From contig QKGY01000048.1 of assembly GCA_003250235.1 (NCBI GenBank), positions 1 to 8,784 of the forward strand: a stretch of DNA of 8,784 nucleotides, in the 5' to 3' direction. Positions 1 through 5,851 of this stretch are shown here, piece after piece; positions within the stretch are counted from its first letter, which is position 1, and the number at the start of each line of letters is the position of its first letter. The DNA comes from Desulfuromonadaceae bacterium (lineage in GTDB: Bacteria; Desulfobacterota; Desulfuromonadia; Desulfuromonadales; SZUA-540). The translations under genes were made by a program, and so were the position numbers. A model generated the notes under the pieces. It saw nothing but the letters and a program-made list of their open reading frames with translations, searched no databases and was not told the DNA's origin.

Positions 1-79
1 GGAACTACCCCGAAGATCGGCAAAATTGCGCTGAGTTTACCGGCTGCCACGGCGCCAAGTCAAGCGTCCAAGAGAGTCG

Positions 80-109
80 TTGACAGCGTCCCGGATGACG
101 GGGTAATGT
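80..109 (+). promoter_or_regulatory. Candidate sigma-70 promoter upstream of rlmD
   Basis: A perfect -35 hexamer TTGACA lies at 80-85, followed by an 18-nt spacer and TAATGT at 104-109, which matches the -10 consensus at only 3 of 6 positions. It sits 36 nt before the rlmD start codon, the right place for its promoter. The perfect -35 box is the main support; the -10 is weak, so the call is tentative. Confidence 0.3.
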
Positions 110-144
110 GCCCCCAACTTATTTAGCAAAGACAGGTCATATCC

Positions 145-1575
145 ATGGAAAAAAAGAAATTCCCCGTCCGCGCCGGCGTAAAGAAAGCGCCCCGTCCGCG
201 CATCGAACTCACCATAGAGCGCCTCAATGACGAAGGGGTCGGCATCGGTCACCTCGGTGCCAAAGAGGTGCAGGTCGCAGCCACCCTTCCGGGAGAGAAG
301 ATCTCCGCCAGTATCGAGCACGAGGGACAGCACCGCATCATCGGTCGTCTGGAGAGGGTGCTGACCCCGCATGCCGAGAGGGTGCGCCCCGCATGCACCC
401 ATTTTGGCCCCTGTCTCGGCTGCTCCCTGATCCACCTGAAAGCGGATGCCCAGTTGCGTTTCAAAACCCAGCGGGTCGAAGAGGCTCTGCGCGCCCATGC
501 CACCCTGCGTGGCGTCCCCGTGCACCCGGTCTGGCCCGCGGCATCGGAGCTCGGCTACCGCACGACCGCCAAGCTGGCCATGGCCAAGGAACGCGGCAAG
601 GTCCTCATCGGTCTGTACCGCCGCGGCTCTCACGACGTGGTCGACATCGGTGATTGCCCCCTGCACCACCCACTGATCAACCGTATCGTCGACGTGGTTC
701 GCCAGGAGGTCGAGCGTCAGGGGATTTACGTCTACAACCCCGACCGGCAGAGCGGGCTGCTGCGCTATCTCACCATCCGGGTCAGCCCCGCCTTCGACAA
801 GGCGATGGTGACTTTCGTGACGGCAGAGAAGAACTACCGGGAGATCACGCACCTGGCCAAATGGCTCCGCAAGAAAGTCCCGGAGGTGGTATCCGTCCAC
901 CAGAACATCAATACCTCGAGCGGCAACGTGATCTTCGGACGCGACACCCTGAAGATGCTCGGCGCGGTCGACCTCATCGACCAGGTGGGGGATATCCGCC
1001 TGCGCATCGCCCCCACATCGTTCTTCCAGGTCAACAACAGTCAGGCGGCGCGCATTTACCAGCTGGTCCGGCAGTGGGCCGCCCTTAAGGAAGGGGATAC
1101 GGCGGTGGATCTTTACTGCGGCATCGGCGGCATCGCCCTGCACCTGGCTCAGGATGCTTCGCGTGTCATCGGCATCGAGGTGGTCGAAGAGGCCGTCCGC
1201 AATGCCCGGGAAAACGCCCAGATGAACGGCATCGAAGGCTGCACCTTCCGGGCCGGGGACGCGGCCGAACTGGTCCATGATCTCGCCATGGAAGTGCCTT
1301 CGGGCAGCGTCGCGGTGGTCAATCCTCCGCGTAATGGCTGTGCCCCCGAGGTTCTCGAAGCCCTGGTGCATCTTGAGCCGCGCACCCTGATCTACGTGTC
1401 CTGCAATCCCGACACCCTGGCGCGCGATCTCGACCTTCTGGCCGGTTTGGGGTATCGCACCGAAGAGGTGCAGCCCGTCGACATGTTTCCGCAGACATCA
1501 CATGTTGAATCGGTGGCCCGGCTGGTTCCCGACCGGGACCGCCTGCCCCGGAAAAAGCTCCAGCGCCCGCAATAA
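145..1575 (+). CDS. rlmD: 23S rRNA (uracil-5-)-methyltransferase, RlmD/RumA (TrmA) family
   Basis: This 476-residue SAM-dependent enzyme should methylate C5 of a uridine in 23S rRNA (U1939 in the E. coli RlmD case). An N-terminal TRAM RNA-binding domain spans about residues 17-75. The family's [4Fe-4S] cysteines follow: C84, C90 and C93 in the CTHFGPCLGC segment, and C171 in GDCPLHH. The C-terminal Rossmann methyltransferase shows FFQVNN (293-298), the SAM-binding loop DLYCGIGGIAL (322-332), NPPRNGC (393-399), the catalytic nucleophile C420 in YVSCNP, and the general base E455 in SHVES. The start is the first in-frame ATG after the upstream stop; AGG at 8-nt spacing is a modest ribosome binding site. 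Asn replaces the more usual Asp of the (D)PPR motif. Family assignment is very secure. The exact target (RlmD, or an RlmC/RlmCD-like specificity) cannot be read from sequence alone. Confidence 0.95.
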   Translation: MEKKKFPVRAGVKKAPRPRIELTIERLNDEGVGIGHLGAKEVQVAATLPGEKISASIEHEGQHRIIGRLERVLTPHAERVRPACTHFGPCLGCSLIHLKADAQLRFKTQRVEEALRAHATLRGVPVHPVWPAASELGYRTTAKLAMAKERGKVLIGLYRRGSHDVVDIGDCPLHHPLINRIVDVVRQEVERQGIYVYNPDRQSGLLRYLTIRVSPAFDKAMVTFVTAEKNYREITHLAKWLRKKVPEVVSVHQNINTSSGNVIFGRDTLKMLGAVDLIDQVGDIRLRIAPTSFFQVNNSQAARIYQLVRQWAALKEGDTAVDLYCGIGGIALHLAQDASRVIGIEVVEEAVRNARENAQMNGIEGCTFRAGDAAELVHDLAMEVPSGSVAVVNPPRNGCAPEVLEALVHLEPRTLIYVSCNPDTLARDLDLLAGLGYRTEEVQPVDMFPQTSHVESVARLVPDRDRLPRKKLQRPQ

Positions 1576-1680
1576 ACTGCTCACAAAAAGGCCCTGCGCC
1601 AACAAGCCCAAGGGGATCAATTTTTTACCCCAGCCATCAAGGCGTGGGAGTTCTTTTATGCCCTATAAATAAAGAGTCTT

Positions 1681-1698
1681 CGGAATTTACTGTTGAAA
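1681..1698 (+). repeat. Left copy of an 18-nt inverted repeat flanking the lipoprotein locus
   Basis: CGGAATTTACTGTTGAAA here is identical to the complementary strand of 3957-3974, an exact 18-nt match about 2.3 kb apart in opposite orientation. Chance identity of this length in the window is very unlikely. Its function is unknown: it may be a terminal repeat remnant, a recombination site or a dispersed noncoding element. Confidence 0.7.
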
Positions 1699-1819
1699 CT
1701 GGCCAATTGGCTTGAGTCAAAGAACCACACTAAATCCTAAAAACAAGGTTCACACAAAAGGCTTTTCCGCCTTTCAAGTTCTAGGTGATCTACGACCGAG
1801 GCTTAGAGCAAAATGCAAG

Positions 1820-1852
1820 ACGGCCCAACCTGGCGATAGCAGGTTGGGCCGT
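1820..1852. terminator. Strong 13-bp hairpin, possible terminator of rlmD
   Basis: ACGGCCCAACCTG (1820-1832) pairs perfectly with CAGGTTGGGCCGT (1840-1852) around a 7-nt loop. The plus side continues TCTCCGTCT and the minus side CTTGCATTTT, so neither is a convincing U-tract. It lies 245 nt after rlmD and upstream of the lipoprotein promoter, so it may insulate the two units. The structure is certain; the function is not. Confidence 0.4.
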
Positions 1853-1945
1853 TCTCCGTCTGGAAACTTGTGATTCCCGGGGCACTCCCTGGTTAGCTTG
1901 AGATGTCTCCACTATCGGAACCCGTTCCTGCTTGTTGAAGACCGC

Positions 1946-1973
1946 TTGACTAGATCTTCGGCGTCGTTAATAT
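1946..1973 (+). promoter_or_regulatory. Candidate sigma-70 promoter of the lipoprotein gene
   Basis: TTGACT (1946-1951, 5 of 6 consensus) is followed by a 16-nt spacer and TAATAT (1968-1973, 4 of 6). Predicted transcription would begin near 1980, just before the GGAGG ribosome binding site at 1987-1991. This supports translation starting at 2000 rather than at the more upstream in-frame start at 1898. Confidence 0.5.
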
Positions 1974-1999
1974 TGGTATCAAATTTGGAGGCTCCGGTT

Positions 2000-3727
2000 A
2001 TGAAAATGGCCCTGAAGTGGCGGTATGTAACGGTACTTTTGAGTGTTCTGGTTCTCTGTGCTTGTGGGGGCGGGTCATCCGCGCCACCGGCTCCCACATA
2101 CACGATCGGCGGGATCGTAAGCGGGTTAACGGGAAGCGGCCTGGTTATCACCAATAATGGGGGGGATGCGCTACCCGTACTTGCCAACGGCCCTTTTACT
2201 TTCAGCTCGTCGCTTGCGACCGGGGAAGAATACAGCGTTGCGGTGGTGAACTCGCCGACGAGTCCTGGCCAGACATGCATAGTTACCGCAGGCAGCGGTA
2301 CGGTCGCTTCCGCTAATATCACGAACATTACCGTTGCATGCACAACGGACCAGGGGGAAGTCTGTTCGTCCGCCGGTGAATGCGGCACCGGCTTTTGCGC
2401 AGACGGCGTCTGCTGCAACACCTCCTGCGCCGGAAGCTGTGAGGCATGCTCCAGCGCGCTTACCGGCGAGGCGGACGGCATTTGCGCGGCAGCAATGCCT
2501 TCCGGGAGCGCATCGTACCTCGATTTCACCACCCAGCCGGTGGATGTCGTTGCAGGAGCGAATTTCGACGTAGCGGTTTCGGCGCGCGATGCTGACAGCT
2601 GCATCGTAACGGACTTTACCGATACTATCGCGGTTGCGATCCAGAACAATCCGGCCGATGGTACTCTTGCGGGAACCACCGCAGTGGCGGCCTTGGCGGG
2701 CACCGCGACGTTCAGCGGACTGTCCATCGATAAAAGCGGGAGCAGCTATGTGCTCCGTGCAACCTCAGCCGGTCTTGATTCCGCAGACAGCACGAGTTTC
2801 AATGTCATACCCGGCAACGCCGTGAAACTTGATTTCGTGCAGGAGCCGCAGTCGGCAGACGCCGGCAGTACGCTTCAACAGGTCGCGATCCAGGTCTCGG
2901 ATGCCAACGGCAACCTGGTAAGTTCCGCCATTAATGTGACGCTTGCAATCACGGGCGGCGGCGCCACCCTGTCTGGAACGACCACGAAGATGTCGTCGAA
3001 CGGCGTCGCGACCTTCGACGATCTCTCCATCACCAAGGCGGGGACGTATACGCTGACCGTATCGGGGGCCGGCCTCACAGAGGGTACGAGCGCCAATTTC
3101 ACGATTGCGCCGGCTGCCACGAGCCAGATAGCGTTGACGCCGGACACAGGGAGCTATACCAGCGGCACAGCCAATAGCTTTGTCGTTACCGCGCTCGATG
3201 CCTACGGCAACATAACGCCATTGTACCGGGGGACGGTGTACTTCTCCTCTTCGGATTCCGCTGCCATTCTTCCAGCCGACACTGCATTCTCCGACGCAGA
3301 TAACGGGAGCCACTCTTTCAGTATCTCGTTCAGATCGGCAGGCGATCAAACCCTCACGGTCACTGATACCATAGATGCCTCGCTGACCGCTTCCCACTCG
3401 TATACGGTGATGCCGGCCGCAATAGCGTACCTTCAGGTGACCGGACCCACATATGTGACCATAGGCAGCTCGTTCACGATCACGGTCTCGGCCCAGGATG
3501 CCTATGCCAATACGGTCACCTCATATATCGGCACCGTTCAATTCACCTCAACTGACCCAGTCGCAAGTCTGCCGTGGAATTATACGTTTACCGCCGACGA
3601 TAACGGGAGTCACTCCTTCACCGGCTTGAGCCTGACGTCCCCCGGAGACCAGCTGGTGATCGCTACCGATACCGTCACGAGCCTCAGCGGTTCTGTCTCT
3701 GTCGCTGTCGGTGTCCTCCCCCCATAA
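2000..3727 (+). CDS. Secreted lipoprotein with Cys-rich module and Ig-like repeats
   Basis: The 575-residue product begins with a signal peptide (about 1-21) and a lipobox ending LCAC, with C22 the predicted lipidated cysteine, followed by a GGGSS linker. Residues about 33-116 form a small beta-rich domain (YTIGGIVSGLTGSG start). Residues 122-162 hold nine cysteines in a compact module containing GTGFCADGVCCNTSC. About four Ig/filamin-like repeats of roughly 100 residues follow (about 171-271, 272-372, 373-472, 473-572), with recurring patterns such as VSAxDAYxN and DNGSHSF. The start at 2000 has GGAGG 8 nt upstream; the in-frame start at 1898 would bury the signal peptide 34 residues in. I infer a cell-surface or periplasmic adhesive or scaffolding role; no catalytic motif is visible. 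No gene partner is adjacent, and the flanks look like an insertion. The name is unknown to me. Confidence 0.85.
   Translation: MKMALKWRYVTVLLSVLVLCACGGGSSAPPAPTYTIGGIVSGLTGSGLVITNNGGDALPVLANGPFTFSSSLATGEEYSVAVVNSPTSPGQTCIVTAGSGTVASANITNITVACTTDQGEVCSSAGECGTGFCADGVCCNTSCAGSCEACSSALTGEADGICAAAMPSGSASYLDFTTQPVDVVAGANFDVAVSARDADSCIVTDFTDTIAVAIQNNPADGTLAGTTAVAALAGTATFSGLSIDKSGSSYVLRATSAGLDSADSTSFNVIPGNAVKLDFVQEPQSADAGSTLQQVAIQVSDANGNLVSSAINVTLAITGGGATLSGTTTKMSSNGVATFDDLSITKAGTYTLTVSGAGLTEGTSANFTIAPAATSQIALTPDTGSYTSGTANSFVVTALDAYGNITPLYRGTVYFSSSDSAAILPADTAFSDADNGSHSFSISFRSAGDQTLTVTDTIDASLTASHSYTVMPAAIAYLQVTGPTYVTIGSSFTITVSAQDAYANTVTSYIGTVQFTSTDPVASLPWNYTFTADDNGSHSFTGLSLTSPGDQLVIATDTVTSLSGSVSVAVGVLPP
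3299..3320 (+). repeat. First of two near-identical DNA segments exactly 300 bp apart within the lipoprotein gene
   Basis: Positions 3299-3320 and 3599-3620 match at 20 of 22 bases and both encode a DNGSHSF-containing segment. The exact 300-bp offset equals 100 residues and marks the last two Ig-like domains as a tandem duplication. Confidence 0.8.
3599..3620 (+). repeat. Second copy of the intragenic repeat
   Basis: This partner of 3299-3320 is in frame with it and differs at two bases, both silent C/T changes (AGC/AGT and TCT/TCC, both Ser). It marks the same position in the final Ig-like domain. Confidence 0.8.
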
Positions 3728-3826
3728 CATATCCTGGATGCAAGATGGGAGTGAATCAGGTGGGTACTTGAGAGGGGAGTTCAATAAGAGTTAAGGTTTT
3801 TTCTCTAAACGTCTGCCTTATGAGAA

Positions 3827-3854
3827 AACCCCGTCTGGATGGCCAGGCGGGGTT
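3827..3854. terminator. Hairpin, possible bidirectional terminator after the lipoprotein gene
   Basis: AACCCCGTCTGG (3827-3838) pairs with CCAGGCGGGGTT (3843-3854): 12 bp with one wobble pair and a 4-nt loop. On the plus strand it is preceded by A residues and followed by GCCATATTTT; on the minus strand it runs into TTTTCTC. It is 100 nt beyond the lipoprotein stop codon. The hairpin is clear; the U-tracts are weak. Confidence 0.5.
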
Positions 3855-3956
3855 GCCATATTTTGAAGGTTCTGCAAACCAGGAAGACCACCCCTTGGTG
3901 TTTTTATCGAGTAGATGGCTTTCGTCGATGAATATCACCAGTATCGGACTTGCCTT

Positions 3957-3974
3957 TTTCAACAGTAAATTCCG
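3957..3974 (-). repeat. Right copy of the 18-nt inverted repeat
   Basis: This is the exact reverse complement of 1681-1698. Together the two copies bracket the lipoprotein gene and its regulatory DNA. Confidence 0.7.
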
Positions 3975-3982
3975 GATACCCG

Positions 3983-4016
3983 AAAAAAAAGGGCCGCGCC
4001 TGAATAAACGTGGCCC
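3983..4016 (-). terminator. Rho-independent terminator of the minus-strand DUF3365/TPR unit
   Basis: Read on the minus strand, GGGCCACG (4016-4009) pairs with CGCGGCCC (3998-3991) around a 10-nt loop, with one G-U pair. Eight T residues follow immediately (3990-3983). It lies about 100 nt after the stop of the TPR lipoprotein gene and has the right orientation to end that operon. Confidence 0.75.
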
Positions 4017-4115
4017 CTTCACATGCCGGGAATTAACCTCAAACAGAAAACATCACTAGATCAACTGATCCCCTTGCCAACAAGCCGAAGGCCTTTTTAC
4101 GTTCCGGCCATGAGG

Positions 4116-4340
4116 TCATTTTACTTTGCCGGATTCGCGCAACGCCTCCAGGCGCTCCCGAGCCAGAGACCCGTAGCTCGAATCGGGATAGCGTTCCAGC
4201 ACCTCCCTGTAACGCTGAGCGGCACTCTCGGCGTTGAACTGCCGCTCCTCAAACAGACCCGTCTCGTACAGATCTTTGGCCCGGTCTCCACAACCTGCCA
4301 GCATCAGCATCAGCATCCCCGCCCATAGCCATCGGCGCAT
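4116..4340 (-). CDS. Small TPR-like lipoprotein
   Basis: This 74-residue product has a short signal peptide with lipobox LAGC and predicted lipidated C17. The remaining ~57 residues contain one TPR-like helical pair (YETGLFEERQFNAESAAQRY, then EVLERYPDSSYGSLARERL), resembling one repeat of outer-membrane TPR lipoproteins. ATG 4340 is preferred over the in-frame TTG at 4346 because GGGAG lies 7 nt upstream of the ATG. The gene begins 2 nt after the stop of the upstream haem-protein gene, and its ribosome binding site lies inside that gene, so the two are probably translationally coupled. A single repeat is too little to scaffold much alone, so it may assist its haem-protein neighbour. The function is unknown. 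Confidence 0.8.
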   Translation of the reverse strand: MRRWLWAGMLMLMLAGCGDRAKDLYETGLFEERQFNAESAAQRYREVLERYPDSSYGSLARERLEALRESGKVK

Positions 4341-4342
4341 GG

Positions 4343-4924
4343 TCAATCTCCCGGGCTCAGGGGCTCAATCAGGGTAAAGGCACCGCGGATATCGCCGGGG
4401 GCAAACCCGGTGGCGCGATCCTGTGGGTAGTACCTCTGCAACTGCGCCTGCACCGACGGGTCGAGATCTCCCCCATGGCAAAGCACGCAGACCGGTCCGG
4501 TGGGAATGGCCTTCATATAACGATAGACCCGGCCGCCTGCCATCTCCACCACCTCGGTGTGCTCGAGGGTCGAGGGATCCTCCCCTGCGCGGCGCCGCGC
4601 TTCAAAGCTTTCCAGGACCTGCCTTTCCCAAGCGTCCGGTTCGTTTCCTGGATTGCGGACTTTCAGGCTGGTGCGGGCAACCCACCATCCGGTTTCCCCG
4701 GAAAGGCGCGCCGCAATGTCGGGCGCTTCGCGCCGGCACACCGCAATCGCCCCGGCAGGGCCTTTTTGGCTGACGGCCTCTTCAAGCTTACCTTTAAGTT
4801 CGGTCATAAACGTCCTGACCACCTGCCGACTCGCTTGGAGCCGGTCATCCTGGGCTTGCGACGGGACCACGCTCCCGATCACCCCTCCGATGAAAACAAC
4901 CACCGCAACAATCCCACGAAACAT
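4343..4924 (-). CDS. Secreted monohaem c-type protein, DUF3365 (Tll0287-like)
   Basis: The 193-residue protein has a hydrophobic signal peptide with a likely cut after SQA (residue 24). The mature part shows one c-type haem site, CVLCH (C146, C149, H150), and the family-typical segments AVCRREAPDIAARL (about 61-74), ARTSLKVRNPGNEPDAWE (83-100) and AIPTGPVCVLCHG (139-151). C63 in AVC lies where Tll0287-type proteins, as I recall the family, place a Cys axial haem ligand, so Cys/His ligation is plausible. AGGGGGTG just upstream of ATG 4924 serves as the ribosome binding site. This domain is often fused to sensor kinases or cyclases; here it stands alone, pointing to a periplasmic redox or gas-responsive role (inference). 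It is cotranscribed with the TPR lipoprotein and diverges from yedF. Confidence 0.88.
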   Translation of the reverse strand: MFRGIVAVVVFIGGVIGSVVPSQAQDDRLQASRQVVRTFMTELKGKLEEAVSQKGPAGAIAVCRREAPDIAARLSGETGWWVARTSLKVRNPGNEPDAWERQVLESFEARRRAGEDPSTLEHTEVVEMAGGRVYRYMKAIPTGPVCVLCHGGDLDPSVQAQLQRYYPQDRATGFAPGDIRGAFTLIEPLSPGD

Positions 4925-5031
4925 CGCTCACCCCCTATTCCACAGACTTAGAAAGCACTAACGACAAACCGCCCCAATTCTACCAGCCCTTCTCCCGATT
5001 TCCAGGGGAAATCTTGTTAACCAAAACCTCC

Positions 5032-5060
5032 TTGCAAAAGTTCTCATGAGCAATTAATAT
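5032..5060 (+). promoter_or_regulatory. Candidate sigma-70 promoter of yedF
   Basis: TTGCAA (5032-5037) and TAATAT (5055-5060) are separated by 17 nt, the optimal spacing. Transcription would begin near 5067, leaving a leader of about 25 nt that contains the GGAGGG ribosome binding site (5081-5086). The yedF and tRNA-Sec genes would both be served. Confidence 0.5.
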
Positions 5061-5091
5061 ACGGATCACTTTTTCTTTACGGAGGGATTCC

Positions 5092-5676
5092 ATGAACACC
5101 CTCGATTGTCGCGACAAGAAATGCCCGCACCCGGTTATTGAAACCCGCAAAGTTCTGCTGGCGGAACCGTCAGTCAACCTGCGGGTATTGGTCGGAGACG
5201 AAACGGCGCGGGAGAATGTCACCCGCCTGGCCAAAAGCCTTGGGCGCGGCGTCAGTTCCGCCGAGGCGGAAGGCGGTTTTGCCGTCGAGATCGTCCCCGG
5301 CGACGCCCCTCAGGCCACTCAGGCCGGACCCGCTGTCAGCGGGAAAACCGTGGTTTTCATTGCTTCCGACGTCATGGGCAGCGGCAACGACGAACTCGGG
5401 CATATTCTGATGAAGAACTTCATCTTCACCCTGCTTGAACTCAGCCCCTGCCCCGACGCGCTCTATTTCGTCAATGCCGGCGTCAGGCTGACCACCGAGG
5501 GTTCCGACGTTCTCGAAGCCCTGCACAAGTTGGCCGACCAGGGTGCCGATATCGCCTCCTGCGGGCTGTGTCTCGACTTTTTCACCCTGAAAGACAAGCT
5601 GGCCGTCGGCCGGGCTACCAACATGCTCGACACTGTCGAGGCCTTGGCCAAAGCGGGGCGCATCATCCGCCCCTGA
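5092..5676 (+). CDS. yedF: Selenium metabolism protein YedF (TusA-like plus DsrE-like)
   Basis: This 194-residue protein combines a TusA/SirA-like N-terminal domain (about 1-70, with LDCRDKKCPHPVIETRKVL; C6 and the CPxP cysteine C11) with a C-terminal DsrE-like domain (about 85-194). The latter carries IASDVMGSGNDELG (90-103), the C157-x2-C160 pair in ASCGLCLDFF, and TNMLDTVEAL (176-185). This two-domain form is the sulfurtransferase-like selenium-metabolism YedF, which is found with selenocysteine and other selenium genes and is thought to handle selenium or sulfur as a persulfide or selenide. GGAGGG at 5-nt spacing supports ATG 5092. A tRNA-Sec gene begins 17 nt after the stop codon, which independently supports the selenium link. 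Its precise biochemical reaction is not established. Confidence 0.93.
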   Translation: MNTLDCRDKKCPHPVIETRKVLLAEPSVNLRVLVGDETARENVTRLAKSLGRGVSSAEAEGGFAVEIVPGDAPQATQAGPAVSGKTVVFIASDVMGSGNDELGHILMKNFIFTLLELSPCPDALYFVNAGVRLTTEGSDVLEALHKLADQGADIASCGLCLDFFTLKDKLAVGRATNMLDTVEALAKAGRIIRP

Positions 5677-5693
5677 ACACGAAAAATCATTTT

Positions 5694-5789
5694 GGGAGTA
5701 GGTAGTAGTCTGGTGACGCTCCCGGTCTTCAAAACCGGTGGGGGGCGTATCCCGTCCCCGGTGAGTTCGATTCTCATCTGCTCCCGCCA
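5694..5789 (+). tRNA. selC: tRNA-Sec (anticodon TCA)
   Basis: This 96-nt gene has the hallmarks of bacterial selenocysteine tRNA. The acceptor stem has 8 bp (GGGAGTAG 5694-5701 with CTGCTCCC 5778-5785, one G-U). The T stem has 5 bp (GTGAG/CTCAT) with loop TTCGATT, giving the 8+5 arrangement. The anticodon stem CCGGT/ACCGG carries the loop CTTCAAA, with TCA at 5729-5731. A long GC-rich variable arm spans about 5739-5760, then the discriminator G and an encoded CCA (5787-5789). It reads UGA as selenocysteine with SelB after charging by SerRS and conversion by SelA, so the genome should encode selenoproteins. No obvious independent promoter fits the 17-nt gap after yedF, so cotranscription is likely. 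Confidence 0.96.
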
Positions 5790-5844
5790 TAAAACGCAAA
5801 GAGGGCTGCCCCATATGGAGCGGCCCTCTTTGCGTTTTATGGCG
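5785..5844. terminator. Bidirectional terminator shared by yedF-tRNA-Sec and the GFA gene
   Basis: Positions 5785-5806 and 5823-5844 are perfect 22-bp inverted copies, extended inward by a wobble and two further pairs. Runs of A (AAAA 5791-5794) and T (TTTT 5835-5838) occur within the stem, so either strand gives a GC-rich hairpin ending in U residues. It ends the plus-strand selenium unit and, 7 nt after its stop, the minus-strand GFA gene. The outer base pairs include the last five bases (CGCCA) of tRNA-Sec. Confidence 0.85.
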
Positions 5845-5851
5845 AAACAAT

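Larger units (their letters stand above)
1576..1945. other. Long noncoding stretch between rlmD and the lipoprotein gene
   Basis: No credible gene is visible in these 370 nt: no open frame here has both a ribosome binding site and coding character. It holds blocks shared in inverted form with 3957-4098 (AAAAAGGCC 1585-1593, AAGGGGATCA 1610-1619, and an 18-nt block at 1681-1698). It also has a small hairpin AAAGGC/GCCTTT at 1757-1774 and a strong hairpin at 1820-1852. Base composition is lower in GC than the rlmD gene. Confidence 0.6.
3728..4115. other. Noncoding stretch between convergent units, with hairpins and repeat blocks
   Basis: No supportable gene lies here. The longest minus-strand frame (3756-4022) would have to start inside a terminator hairpin. 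The stretch carries a hairpin at 3827-3854, the right copy of the 18-nt inverted repeat (3957-3974), a minus-strand terminator (3983-4016), and blocks matching the left flank at 4066-4075 (TGATCCCCTT) and 4090-4098 (GGCCTTTTT). Two short minus-strand segments, a GGC-(hairpin)-GAAAGCC structure and a FIDES-encoding frame, look non-random but are not assignable. Confidence 0.55.

Noticed and set aside
1..83. Possible 3' end of an upstream cytochrome-like gene (frame 3 ends NCAEFTGCHGAK...ESR stop)
   Set aside because: The Cys spacing is Cx5CH, not CxxCH, and only 27 codons are visible; another frame is open to 126. Not enough to call a gene.
37..1371. Long antisense frame (444 residues) over rlmD
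   Set aside because: It is antisense to a clear RlmD with all motifs; GC-rich DNA gives such shadows, and no ribosome binding site or family is visible.
1898..1999. Upstream in-frame start of the lipoprotein gene
   Set aside because: It would bury the signal peptide 34 residues inside; the promoter (1946-1973) and GGAGG (1987-1991) both favour 2000.
3756..4022. Minus-strand 88-residue frame containing FIDESHLLDK
   Set aside because: The only start lies inside a terminator hairpin and its T8 tract, and there is no ribosome binding site. Kept only as a possible remnant.
3820..4059. Plus-strand 79-residue frame
   Set aside because: It begins in one hairpin, runs through a terminator and an inverted repeat, and has no ribosome binding site.
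4475..4951. Plus-strand frames over the DUF3365 gene
   Set aside because: They are antisense to a gene with a signal peptide and an intact CxxCH motif.
5020..5034. Minus-strand AAGGAGG before a possible TTG-started 14-codon frame
   Set aside because: The frame is tiny, the start is weak, and it lies in the yedF promoter region; probably chance. The complementary ACCTCCTT is upstream of the predicted transcript start, so it is not an anti-SD leader element.
5765..5789. 3' end of tRNA-Sec as an integration (att) site
   Set aside because: No second copy of the tRNA 3' end and no integrase occur in the window.
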